The position numbers were made by a program, and so were the translations under genes. Below are positions 1 through 6,546 of a DNA stretch of 6,780 nucleotides, piece after piece. The DNA lies in contig JAUUZS010000234.1 in NCBI GenBank assembly GCA_030589835.1, forward strand, positions 1 to 6,780, in the 5' to 3' direction. Source of the stretch: Cyclobacteriaceae bacterium (GTDB lineage: Bacteria > Bacteroidota > Bacteroidia > Cytophagales > Cyclobacteriaceae). A model generated the notes under the pieces. It saw only the letters and a list, made by a program, of their open reading frames with translations, made no database searches and was not told the origin of the DNA. How positions within the stretch are numbered: the stretch's first letter is position 1; each line of letters starts with the position of its first letter.

Positions 1-1
1 A

Positions 2-733
2 AATTTCAACATTCCTGAATATTATAAAGGAAAAGCATACCGACAACAACTTATTGATTATTATAATCGATCCAACTCAGATTGGGATTATGCCATCATC
101 TGTAATACCTTCCTGGAGCCATATCAAATGAAAGAGGGAATTTGGCCTCCTGCTAATACAATTTATACCGAGGAAGTTGATGGGAGACCTATTTTGGCAA
201 TTTTAAAAAGAGAAACTAAAGTTGACCTGGAAGGAAAACAACTTTTGAATGTGGGAGATTATGCAGGGGCAATAGAGAAATTTAATCAGGCGCTGGAAAT
301 CGATAAAAACAACGAGTCTGTCTTAATCAATCTTGCAAGGTCTTATATGAAGACAAATGATTTTATTGAGGCTGATATTACCTTAGCACGTTTGTTGTCG
401 ATCTATCCCAAAAATGAATGGGCGATAGATATGAAAGGTGAAATATGCCTGAAACAAGGAAAGTATGATGAAGCCATTGAATCATTTAAACTTATTATTG
501 AGCACAACCACAAATTTTATCATGCTTACATTTCTCTTGCCAATGCATACCTATCGAAAGGAAATGATGATGATGCCATACACTATTTAAAGGCATGTCT
601 GCGGATAAATCCATTTTATAAACCGGCCTATGCAATATATGGACAGCTACTGATAGACCGTGGAGAGGTGGAACTTGGCACTAAAATGCTAAATTATACC
701 ATAGAAGGAAACAGTAAATACGGGAGGAAATGA
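2..733 (+). CDS. C-terminal part of a TPR protein, probably a GT-C membrane glycosyltransferase (5' end outside window)
   Basis: The frame is open from the first complete codon at base 2 to the TGA at 731-733, giving 243 visible residues; the start lies upstream. The ATG at 128 is internal, because the 42 codons before it continue the same protein. The first 70 or so residues (motifs SDWDYAIICN, EGIWPPANTIYTEEVDG and ILAILKR) resemble, from memory, the C-terminal end of Bacteroidota family-39 (ArnT/PMT-like) glycosyltransferases that transfer sugars from lipid carriers on the outer face of the inner membrane. About five tetratricopeptide repeats follow, roughly from base 230 to 715, with typical signatures such as GDYAGAIEKFNQALEID, GKYDEAIESFK and GNDDDAIHYLKACLRINP. 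TPRs usually bind partner proteins. The TPR call is firm. The glycosyltransferase call rests on the short pre-TPR segment and would need the upstream membrane domain to confirm. No partner gene is visible. Confidence 0.72.
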   Translation, partial: NFNIPEYYKGKAYRQQLIDYYNRSNSDWDYAIICNTFLEPYQMKEGIWPPANTIYTEEVDGRPILAILKRETKVDLEGKQLLNVGDYAGAIEKFNQALEIDKNNESVLINLARSYMKTNDFIEADITLARLLSIYPKNEWAIDMKGEICLKQGKYDEAIESFKLIIEHNHKFYHAYISLANAYLSKGNDDDAIHYLKACLRINPFYKPAYAIYGQLLIDRGEVELGTKMLNYTIEGNSKYGRK

Positions 734-779
734 TTGCTTAATTAACAATATAATACATGAAAGCCCCTATAATGGTTGT

Positions 780-802
780 AAGCTATTGATATTCAATAGC
801 TT
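780..802 (+). terminator. 10-bp perfect inverted repeat, possible weak terminator
   Basis: The arms AAGCTATTGA (780-789) and TCAATAGCTT (793-802) are perfectly complementary around a TAT loop, 46 bp after the stop codon of the TPR gene. The position suits a transcription end. The stem is AT-rich and only a short T run (801-803) follows, so termination would be weak; a protein-binding palindrome is an alternative. Confidence 0.35.
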
Positions 803-901
803 TACCAAATTCACATGTAAAATTTATTTTTCAAATTAAGACCCCATACTCACCGTCCATGTCATGATTTCCGACTTATTATAATTTTCATTAAGAATCC
901 C

Positions 902-933
902 CTGAATTATTCAGACTAAATATATTAATTTTG
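902..933 (+). promoter_or_regulatory. Bacteroidota-type promoter for the small exported protein
   Basis: TAATTTTG at 926-933 matches the Bacteroidota -7 consensus TAnnTTTG exactly. The -33 element is poor: only CTG at 902-904, 21 bp upstream. Transcription would start near 938-941, leaving a leader of only about 12-15 bases before the ATG at 953 and no clear Shine-Dalgarno sequence. The exact -7 match and its position just before a convincing signal-peptide gene support the call. Confidence 0.45.
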
Positions 934-952
934 CACTTTAACTAAATATGCT

Positions 953-1267
953 ATGAAAACTACATTTTTAAAATTACTGTCAGCAAGTTTTGTATTCCTT
1001 TTTGTATCGGTAATGGCCTTAAATCCAACTGGTGCCCTGGCTCAGGATGCCGATAAAGATACCGTTGAGGTTGTTCAGGATAATTCGTCCTCATTCAACG
1101 ATTCAGTTCAATTTGATGATATGGAGCCTATTTTCTACGAGGCTGCAGATGATGATGAAGAAACGGCAAGCGAAGGCGGTTCTAACATCGTACTTTATGG
1201 AGGTATCGCTGTGGTATTGCTCATTATTTTGATTGTATTGAAAAAAGTGGGGAAAAAGAAGGCTTAA
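953..1267 (+). CDS. Small exported acidic protein with C-terminal membrane anchor, function unknown
   Basis: This is a 104-residue protein of unknown function. Residues 1-30 form a signal peptide: basic start (MKTTFLK), hydrophobic core, and a likely cleavage site after ALA (28-30), giving a mature protein starting QDADKD. Residues 31-77 are strongly acidic, with about 16 Asp/Glu against one Lys, including DDDEE at 66-70. A Gly/Ser hinge (EGGS, 74-77) leads into one hydrophobic segment at about 79-96 and a basic tail, KKVGKKKA. Predicted topology is type I: a short acidic domain outside the inner membrane and the tail in the cytoplasm. The hinge, membrane helix and basic tail also resemble sortase- or exosortase-type sorting signals in layout, but I see no recognised protease motif. 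The gene stands alone, with its own promoter-like element upstream. The ATG at 953 is chosen because it yields an intact signal peptide. Confidence 0.8.
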   Translation: MKTTFLKLLSASFVFLFVSVMALNPTGALAQDADKDTVEVVQDNSSSFNDSVQFDDMEPIFYEAADDDEETASEGGSNIVLYGGIAVVLLIILIVLKKVGKKKA

Positions 1268-1474
1268 AAAATTAATCCGAATAATGTGGTGAATAATTAT
1301 TGGAGCTTTCAATGTGTTGAAAGAAAAGCCCATCTGTCGATGAAGCTAATGCCAATAACTTAAAGTTTTTTATCGTATTTCCCTTGAATTCATCGAGAGA
1401 GAGTAAAATGGTGATATTGATCAACGAGGTAGGTCTGTTTCCAATGCTCCCTAACTAACTGGGATTAAGTCAAT

Positions 1475-1514
1475 AAAAAAGAGGCCTGTCAGATATCTGA
1501 CAGGCCTCTTTTTT
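1475..1514. terminator. Bidirectional rho-independent terminator (40-bp perfect palindrome)
   Basis: A GC-rich hairpin has arms GAGGCCTGTCAG (1481-1492) and CTGACAGGCCTC (1497-1508) around an ATAT loop. It is flanked by six A (1475-1480) and six T (1509-1514), so the whole 40 bases are a perfect palindrome. Read on either strand it gives a strong stem followed by a U tract. It lies 48 bp past the end of the minus-strand symporter gene and about 207 bp past the plus-strand small gene, the expected place for a shared terminator between converging genes. I see no gene in the interval between 1268 and 1474. Confidence 0.93.
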
Positions 1515-1562
1515 GTAGATGTATAAATGAGTTATTACTCATTTGAATCACTCAACCCAAGC

Positions 1563-3383
1563 TTAGTTGGCTCTAAGTTTCCCAAATGATTTGAACAGGA
1601 ACCACATTCCAATAATTGCAACACTGAACAGCAATCCTCCGGTCAGTATATTTCCATAGAGGAAACTTCCGATAGAGAACAAGCTCGAATAAACCACCAC
1701 ACAACCGATAAATACCAAAAGGATCTGAATAGGCATTTCCCATGGCTTTCCGTCATTTTCTTCATCAATCATATCTCCGTCAGCTTCTGCTTCTCTAATT
1801 ACTTTAGCCCAACCAGGCCCGCCTGGTCTTGTCAGCCTGTAAAAGCTTCTCAATGTTTCCTGCGTTTCCGGTTTGGTCAAAAACGTTGTTGAAAGCCATG
1901 CAATGGTGGTACATGAAACAGCAATCAACAGTTTCATAGTGAAACCATCTAAGGTCTCTGTCGCCACAGTGGCATCCTCTACGAAAACGACTAAAATTAT
2001 TCCAACCACAGTAGCAACGACCATGGCTACGATTTCTGTCCAGGCATTGATCCGCCACCAGAACCATCTCAGAATATATATTGCTCCTGAACCGGCACCC
2101 GAAAGTAGTAGGATATTGAACGCCTGGGTGGCATTATCCAGCAGTGTTAACGACAGTATTCCTGCAAATACCATTAGCACTACTGTTGAAATCCTACCCA
2201 TGGAAACCATTTGTTTCTCCGTAGCGTCAGGCTTTACAAATCGTTTGTAGAAATCATTTACGATATACGAAGATCCCCAATTCAGGTGGGTGCCTATCGT
2301 TGACATATAAGCCGCAATAATCGATGCAACTACCAATCCAAGCCATCCGGGATCCAATTTGGATAGCATCACAGGATATGCGATGTCATCTTTTAGATAT
2401 TCCGCCGAAATATTTGGGAATTCGCGTCCTATGCTTTCAAGATCAGGATAGATTAATATAGATGCCAAGGCAACAATAATCCATGGCCAGGGCCGGATTG
2501 CATAGTGCATGAAATTGAATAACATAGTCGCTCCAATGGCATTTTTCTCATTTTTTGCAGCCAGCATTCTTTGTGCTATGTAGCCTCCGCCACCCGGCTC
2601 CGCTCCCGGATACCATACCGCCCACCATTGCACAGCAATAGGAATAATTAATAGGGGTATATAGACCGAAGGATCAGAGAAATCAGGGAAAAATGAAAGT
2701 TTACCCGTGTCGGCCAACTTGCTTAATAGATTGGTAAGGCCACCTACTTCTGGTTGCCTTAACGCTACAACAGCAGCATAAACAGCTCCGAACATCGCTA
2801 TGCCATATTGGAAAAAGTCAGCCCAGATCACTCCTTTAATGCCGCCAAGAGCAGCATAGATCACAACTACAATTGATGCGCCTACTACGACCACCCATGG
2901 ATCCAGCCCCAGCATTACACCTCCTATTTTAATGGCCGCAAGGGTTACACTACCCATGATCAGGACATTAAAAAATACGCCTAAATATAGCGATCTGAAT
3001 CCGCGAAGGAATGAGGCAGCTTTCCCTCCATATCTTTTTTCATAATATTCCAGGTCAGTCATAACGCCCGACCTACGCCACAGTTTAGCGTAAATAAAAA
3101 CCGTTACCATACCGGTAATAAGGAAAGCCCACCAGGCCCAGTTTTTAGCAACTCCATTTTCCCTTACCATTCCTGTTACCAGGTTTGGCGTATCAGCGGA
3201 AAAAGTACATGCCACCATGGAAATACCCAGCAGCCACCAGGGCATGCCCCTTCCACCTAAAAAGAATTCAGATGAACTTTTTCCTGCAGTTCTTGATGCG
3301 ATCCATCCTATTGATAAGACGATTACAAAAAATATCCCGACAATTACCCAATCTATTGTTCCCAGTATTGATCCTAGTACCAT
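1563..3383 (-). CDS. Sodium:solute symporter family (SSS) transporter
   Basis: This 606-residue integral membrane protein uses the sodium gradient to import a small solute; the substrate (sugar, organic acid or similar) cannot be read from sequence. About 14-15 hydrophobic segments are visible, from residues 10-28 to 577-598. Family marks include SSEFFLGGRGMPWWLLGIS (37-55), followed by the unwound TM1-type segment with TFSADTPNLVTG (60-71); YAALGGIKGVIWADFFQYG (176-194); and AAYMSTIGTHLNWGSS (357-372). By comparison with vSGLT, Ala358, Ser361 and Thr362 match the Na2-site residues on the equivalent of TM8. A hydrophilic loop at about 505-550 (SFYRLTRPGGPGW, then an acidic EADGDMIDEENDG) precedes two extra C-terminal membrane segments, making the protein longer than a minimal 13-TM SSS protein. 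An in-frame stop (TAA) lies two codons upstream, so this ATG is the earliest possible start. The gene is monocistronic here: divergent from the receptor, convergent with the small gene, and ended by the palindromic terminator. Confidence 0.95.
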   Translation of the reverse strand: MVLGSILGTIDWVIVGIFFVIVLSIGWIASRTAGKSSSEFFLGGRGMPWWLLGISMVACTFSADTPNLVTGMVRENGVAKNWAWWAFLITGMVTVFIYAKLWRRSGVMTDLEYYEKRYGGKAASFLRGFRSLYLGVFFNVLIMGSVTLAAIKIGGVMLGLDPWVVVVGASIVVVIYAALGGIKGVIWADFFQYGIAMFGAVYAAVVALRQPEVGGLTNLLSKLADTGKLSFFPDFSDPSVYIPLLIIPIAVQWWAVWYPGAEPGGGGYIAQRMLAAKNEKNAIGATMLFNFMHYAIRPWPWIIVALASILIYPDLESIGREFPNISAEYLKDDIAYPVMLSKLDPGWLGLVVASIIAAYMSTIGTHLNWGSSYIVNDFYKRFVKPDATEKQMVSMGRISTVVLMVFAGILSLTLLDNATQAFNILLLSGAGSGAIYILRWFWWRINAWTEIVAMVVATVVGIILVVFVEDATVATETLDGFTMKLLIAVSCTTIAWLSTTFLTKPETQETLRSFYRLTRPGGPGWAKVIREAEADGDMIDEENDGKPWEMPIQILLVFIGCVVVYSSLFSIGSFLYGNILTGGLLFSVAIIGMWFLFKSFGKLRAN

Positions 3384-3470
3384 TTTTTAATAATTTAAAT
3401 AATAATTTTAGGTGTCAGGCCATTACCTATGCTGTAATATTATAGGACAGTTATGGTAATTTCCCGATTG

Positions 3471-3500
3471 CAATATTAAAAATTATAAGGAAGCTACAAT
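3471..3500 (-). promoter_or_regulatory. Candidate Bacteroidota promoter for the symporter gene
   Basis: Read on the minus strand, TAATATTG (3478-3471) matches the -7 consensus TAnnTTTG with one mismatch. ATTG (3500-3497) lies 18 bp upstream as a -33 element with a TTG core. This would give a leader of roughly 80 bases before the ATG at 3383. In such AT-rich DNA a one-mismatch match is weak evidence. Confidence 0.25.
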
Positions 3501-3541
3501 ATAAAATCCGGGGTTAATTTTTATAACCTTTTGCATGCCCC

Positions 3542-3571
3542 TTATTTATATACACTAAATACTATAAATAA
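3542..3571. repeat. 9-bp inverted repeat, possible operator
   Basis: TTATTTATA (3542-3550) and TATAAATAA (3563-3571) are perfectly complementary with a 12-base spacer, located between the two divergent promoter candidates. The arms contain only A and T, so chance occurrence is plausible. A dimeric regulator site is possible but unsupported otherwise. Confidence 0.25.
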
Positions 3572-3678
3572 TACCATTTGAAAACTAGTTTATTAAAATT
3601 GAGGATAAAAAGCGTAATCTCGTAACTTGTAATAAATGACCAAATAACTTGTTTTAATTTCCTTATTAAATATTGACT

Positions 3679-3709
3679 TTTGGATTTCAATGTAGTAGAA
3701 TTAAGTTTG
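3679..3709 (+). promoter_or_regulatory. Near-consensus Bacteroidota promoter for the receptor gene
   Basis: TTTG (3679-3682) and TAAGTTTG (3702-3709) match the -33 and -7 consensus elements exactly, separated by 19 bp as expected for the primary Bacteroidota sigma factor. Transcription should start near 3714-3717, giving a leader of about 25 bases. No Shine-Dalgarno sequence sits at the usual distance from the ATG; the only AAGGA (3714-3718) is 22 bases upstream and near the expected transcription start. Confidence 0.7.
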
Positions 3710-3740
3710 CTAGAAGGATTGCACACACACTTTTCGTTCA

Positions 3741-6476
3741 ATGAAGGAATATATAAAAAAATTTATAGTTAAGCATGGGGTAAGAGTGTCCCTATTATTT
3801 ATCATAGTTGTTATTTTGTTGAATGCTTCACTGATCATGTACTATCGAACTGTATTGATCAGAACTTCTGAAACATCCAACAAAATTCAAGTTGTAACAG
3901 ATGGGTTAAGTACCCTGAGCAGTCATATATGGTTGGGGGATTTGGGAGTGAGAGCTTACCTAATAAAGCAGACCGATCAGTTTTTAGATCCCTATACGGG
4001 GGCTAAAAGTGAATATAATGATAATCTTCTTCATCTAGAAAATAATTTGAGTGGCATTGGGTTTGATGTTGGCCTAATGCAACCCGCCAAGGTTGCTATC
4101 AACAATTATATGGAAGCCTTGCAGTTGATGGTCGATCTATGTGATGTAGGGAGGGTCGATGAAGCCCTTGAAATTTTTTATGAAGACCGCGGGTTGACAG
4201 CCTGGCAACAGTATTCTCCATTTTTAGAAAGTGCCAATAGTTATATCACCGAATTAAAAGCTACTAGCGAAAAAGAGTACAAGGATTCAATTGACTGGAT
4301 TTTAATTATTCAGATTCGTCTAATCTTCGTCTCTATTCCAATTTTGATATTAGCTTATCGAAAAATAATGAAAGACAACCGGTTTAGAGCCAACATATTT
4401 GATCTTATTTATAGCAGCAATAAAGATAATTTGTTTGATGATAGTATAGCAAAAAAGGATAAAAGCGAAGAGTCTATTGTTGAGAATTTGATTTCAAACC
4501 TAAAAAATGCTGCACATTTCATCAATAGCATTACCAAGGGGAACTATGACATATCGTGGGAGGGTATGGATGAGAAATCAAAGGATCTGAACAAGAACAA
4601 TATTGCCGGTGAGCTTATCATGATGAAAGATCAAATGATGGAGGCTAAAAATATCGATGAGATCAGAATCTGGACGAACGAAGGGTTATCAAATTTCGCT
4701 GATCTTGTGAGGAATCACCAAAATGACCTGAATCAGCTTTCCGAAGAATTGATATCAAATATTGTGATTTATCTGAATGCCCATCAGGGAGGGTTGTTCT
4801 TTTTGAATGACGATGACGATAATGAGAAATATCTGGAATTGATGGGTTGTTATGCCTATCAAAGGAAAAAATTTGTAGATAAAAGAATTGAAATAGGACA
4901 GGGAATGGTAGGTCAGTGCTTTTTGGAAGGAGAGACTACATATATCACCAATATCCCGGAAGAATACGTAAATATTACTTCAGGATTGGGAAACACTAAT
5001 CCACGATCCTTGTTGATTGTACCATTAATGATCAACGAAGAAGTAGTAGGTATTGTAGAAATTGCCTCATTGAAAGCCTTCGAAAAGCATCAGATAGAAT
5101 TCCTGGAGCGGATTGCTGAAATTATTGCATCGGCAATATCAACTGTAAAGCGGAATGAGAAGAACCAGGTATTGCTTGAGCAATCTCAGCAACAGTCAGA
5201 AGAAATGAGGGCGCAGGAAGAAGAAATGCGCCAAAATATGGAGGAATTGCAAGCTACCCAGGAACAAATGCATCGTAAAAACGAGGATGTGGAAAATCTT
5301 TTGGAGCAAGCTTCTGCAATTGGAGAAGACGCACAGATCCAGCTTGAGGAATCTAAGCTCCAGGAAGAAAAAATGCGGGCTCAGGAAGAAGAACTGAAGC
5401 AGAATATGGAAGAATTGCAAGCCACTCAGGAACAAATGCAGAAGAAAAACGAAGAGGTGGAAAGTCTTTTGGAGCAAGCTTCAGCAAATGAAGAAAGCAT
5501 GAAGATGCAAATGGCCGAGCTTGAAGAAATCCAGGAAGAAGCCAAAGTAAGCCATAAAAAAGCAGATGCCATATTGGCCAATTCCCAGGAAGCAATCCTG
5601 CTAATATCTAAAAAAACACTAAAAATAGATTTGGCAAATACCAGGGCTAGTGAACTCACCGGCTATACTCAGGAAGAATTGACAAATTTGGAATACACCA
5701 CAATATTTAAATTTTTAAAATTAGATAAAATAAAACAAGGGGATAAAAAGCGACAAAAGGTGATCAGAAAAGATCAAAGTAAATTTATGGCCGACATCTT
5801 TGTTGGGGAGGAAATTATTAACAATGAGGAGATGTTCCTGCTTTTTTTGCAAGACGTAACCCTGCAGATCAAACAAGAACAGGAAATCGTATTGCGACTT
5901 GAGACCGATGCAACACAAAAGCACGAATTGCAAATCCAGGAAAATGAGTTGAGACAAAATATTGAGGAAATGAAAGCTCAGGAAGAAGAATTGCACCAGA
6001 ATATGGAAGAAATGCAGGCCATTCAGGATGAGATGGAGAAAAGTCAGCACACAATCCTTGAGAACAATAAAAAAACAGATGCCATTTTAGCCAATTCCCA
6101 GGAGGCCATTGTCCTCATTTCAAAGGATAATATGAAAATTGATGTAGCAAATGAAATGATGACTACGCTTACGGGTTATAGCAAAAAAGAATTGAACGGC
6201 TTGGAATACAGCAAAATATTTAAGTTTTTGAAATTAGATAAAATAAAACAAGGAGATAAAAAGAGACAAAAGTTGATCAGAAAGGATCAAAGAAAATTTA
6301 TGGCAGATATCTTTGTTGGGGAAGAAATAATTAACGATGAAGCAATGTTCCTGCTTTTTGTGCAAGACGTCACCCTGCAAATCAAACAAGAGCAGGAAAT
6401 TGTTATGAGCCTTGAAGCTAGTGAAAAACAAAAGCGTGAATTTGAAACGGAAATCGAAAAATTAAAAAGAAATTAA
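3741..6476 (+). CDS. Membrane receptor: CHASE3-like, HAMP-like, GAF and two PAS domains, no recognisable output domain
   Basis: This 911-residue inner-membrane sensor starts at the first ATG after an in-frame TAG at 3711. Domains in order: TM1 (about 16-34); an extracytoplasmic helical domain (35-185) resembling CHASE3, with VRAYLIKQTDQFLDPY at 70-85; TM2 (186-205); a HAMP-like helical linker (about 245-310, containing TKGNYDISWEG and ELIMMKDQMM); GAF (about 318-470, with IEIGQGMVGQCFLEGETTYI at 383-402 and RSLLIVPL at 422-429); a long coiled coil (475-605); PAS-1 (606-721); coiled coil (722-776); PAS-2 (777-892); and a short charged tail (893-911). Each PAS ends in the typical D-V-T motif (705-707, 876-878) and lacks Cys and His, so neither flavin-Cys nor His-heme ligation is expected there. 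No histidine kinase, cyclase, GGDEF/EAL, receiver, DNA-binding or chemoreceptor hairpin region is visible, and the protein ends at a clean stop. It presumably signals by protein contact. Ligand and partner are unknown. It has its own promoter, and the next gene is 70 bp downstream. Confidence 0.88.
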   Translation: MKEYIKKFIVKHGVRVSLLFIIVVILLNASLIMYYRTVLIRTSETSNKIQVVTDGLSTLSSHIWLGDLGVRAYLIKQTDQFLDPYTGAKSEYNDNLLHLENNLSGIGFDVGLMQPAKVAINNYMEALQLMVDLCDVGRVDEALEIFYEDRGLTAWQQYSPFLESANSYITELKATSEKEYKDSIDWILIIQIRLIFVSIPILILAYRKIMKDNRFRANIFDLIYSSNKDNLFDDSIAKKDKSEESIVENLISNLKNAAHFINSITKGNYDISWEGMDEKSKDLNKNNIAGELIMMKDQMMEAKNIDEIRIWTNEGLSNFADLVRNHQNDLNQLSEELISNIVIYLNAHQGGLFFLNDDDDNEKYLELMGCYAYQRKKFVDKRIEIGQGMVGQCFLEGETTYITNIPEEYVNITSGLGNTNPRSLLIVPLMINEEVVGIVEIASLKAFEKHQIEFLERIAEIIASAISTVKRNEKNQVLLEQSQQQSEEMRAQEEEMRQNMEELQATQEQMHRKNEDVENLLEQASAIGEDAQIQLEESKLQEEKMRAQEEELKQNMEELQATQEQMQKKNEEVESLLEQASANEESMKMQMAELEEIQEEAKVSHKKADAILANSQEAILLISKKTLKIDLANTRASELTGYTQEELTNLEYTTIFKFLKLDKIKQGDKKRQKVIRKDQSKFMADIFVGEEIINNEEMFLLFLQDVTLQIKQEQEIVLRLETDATQKHELQIQENELRQNIEEMKAQEEELHQNMEEMQAIQDEMEKSQHTILENNKKTDAILANSQEAIVLISKDNMKIDVANEMMTTLTGYSKKELNGLEYSKIFKFLKLDKIKQGDKKRQKLIRKDQRKFMADIFVGEEIINDEAMFLLFVQDVTLQIKQEQEIVMSLEASEKQKREFETEIEKLKRN
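5202..5318 (+). repeat. Coiled-coil repeat, copy 1 of 2 (residues 488-526 of the receptor)
   Basis: This 39-residue unit runs from EMRAQEEEMRQNMEELQATQ to LLEQASA. It recurs 168 bp (56 residues) further on with 32 of 39 residues identical. The 56-residue offset is exactly eight heptads, so the duplication keeps coiled-coil phase. A shorter third relative lies at 5967-6035 (residues 743-765, MKAQEEELHQNMEEMQAIQ), between the PAS domains. Confidence 0.9.
5370..5486 (+). repeat. Coiled-coil repeat, copy 2 of 2 (residues 544-582 of the receptor)
   Basis: This is the second copy of the 39-residue unit, from KMRAQEEELKQNMEELQATQ to LLEQASA. It differs from copy 1 at seven positions, mostly conservative (M/L, R/K, D/E). 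The DNA is also close, for example the shared stretch CTTTTGGAGCAAGCTTC near the end of both copies. It sits directly before the helix that enters PAS-1. Confidence 0.9.
5556..5903 (+). repeat. PAS domain direct repeat, copy 1 (residues 606-721)
   Basis: This 116-residue PAS unit runs from KKADAILANSQEAI to QIKQEQEIVLRLE. By hand alignment it is identical at 91 of 116 positions to copy 2, which begins 513 bp later, with no gaps. Identity is uneven: about 32/50 in the first 50 residues, then about 55/60 in residues 656-715. The DNA of the second half is also strongly conserved. Confidence 0.93.
6069..6416 (+). repeat. PAS domain direct repeat, copy 2 (residues 777-892)
   Basis: This second copy of the PAS unit runs from KKTDAILANSQEAI to QIKQEQEIVMSLE. 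The divergent stretch (residues 797-826, around NMKIDVANEMMTTLTGYSKK) falls in the part of a PAS fold that helps line the pocket, so the two copies may differ in what they sense. The conserved half (FKFLKLDKIKQGDKKRQK through DVTLQIKQEQ) is nearly unchanged. Only about 19 residues follow it before the stop. Confidence 0.93.
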
Positions 6477-6546
6477 TCAGGTTTAGTTGTTTGAGGCAAT
6501 TTTGAAATGATATTTAACCAATTTTTAACAATTATATTTATGTACC

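Larger units (their letters stand above)
3384..3740. other. Divergent intergenic region between symporter and receptor genes
   Basis: This 357-bp, very AT-rich stretch has no credible open reading frame and no recognisable RNA gene. It holds the strong plus-strand promoter for the receptor, a weaker minus-strand promoter candidate for the symporter, and an AT-only 9-bp inverted repeat between them, each listed separately. The divergent arrangement allows shared control of the two genes, but no known operator is recognised. Confidence 0.7.

Noticed and set aside
948..956. Minimal upstream reading frame ATG-CTA-TGA overlapping the start of the small exported protein gene
   Set aside because: It is curious, but a two-codon frame in AT-rich DNA is expected by chance and nothing supports its translation.
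1306..1323. 7-bp hairpin (CTTTCAA / TTGAAAG) after the small exported protein gene
   Set aside because: It has no T tract on the plus strand and a short AT-rich stem; the palindrome at 1475-1514 is a far better terminator.
1389..1490. Short open frame starting ATGGTGATATTG at 1409 after a purine-rich stretch
   Set aside because: It encodes only 16 residues before TAA, with no recognisable motif.
1873..2250. 125-codon plus-strand open frame inside the symporter gene
   Set aside because: It is antisense to conserved SSS membrane segments, has no plausible start signal, and its composition simply mirrors the transporter codons.
5841..5860. Run of seven T in PAS-1 as a possible frameshift or slippage site
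   Set aside because: The normal frame continues intact through it and matches PAS-2 residue for residue on both sides.
5196..6050. Several minus-strand open frames (60-109 codons) opposite the receptor
   Set aside because: They are antisense to the repeated Glu/Gln-rich coiled-coil and PAS codons, giving Phe/Leu-rich artefacts that recur with the repeats.
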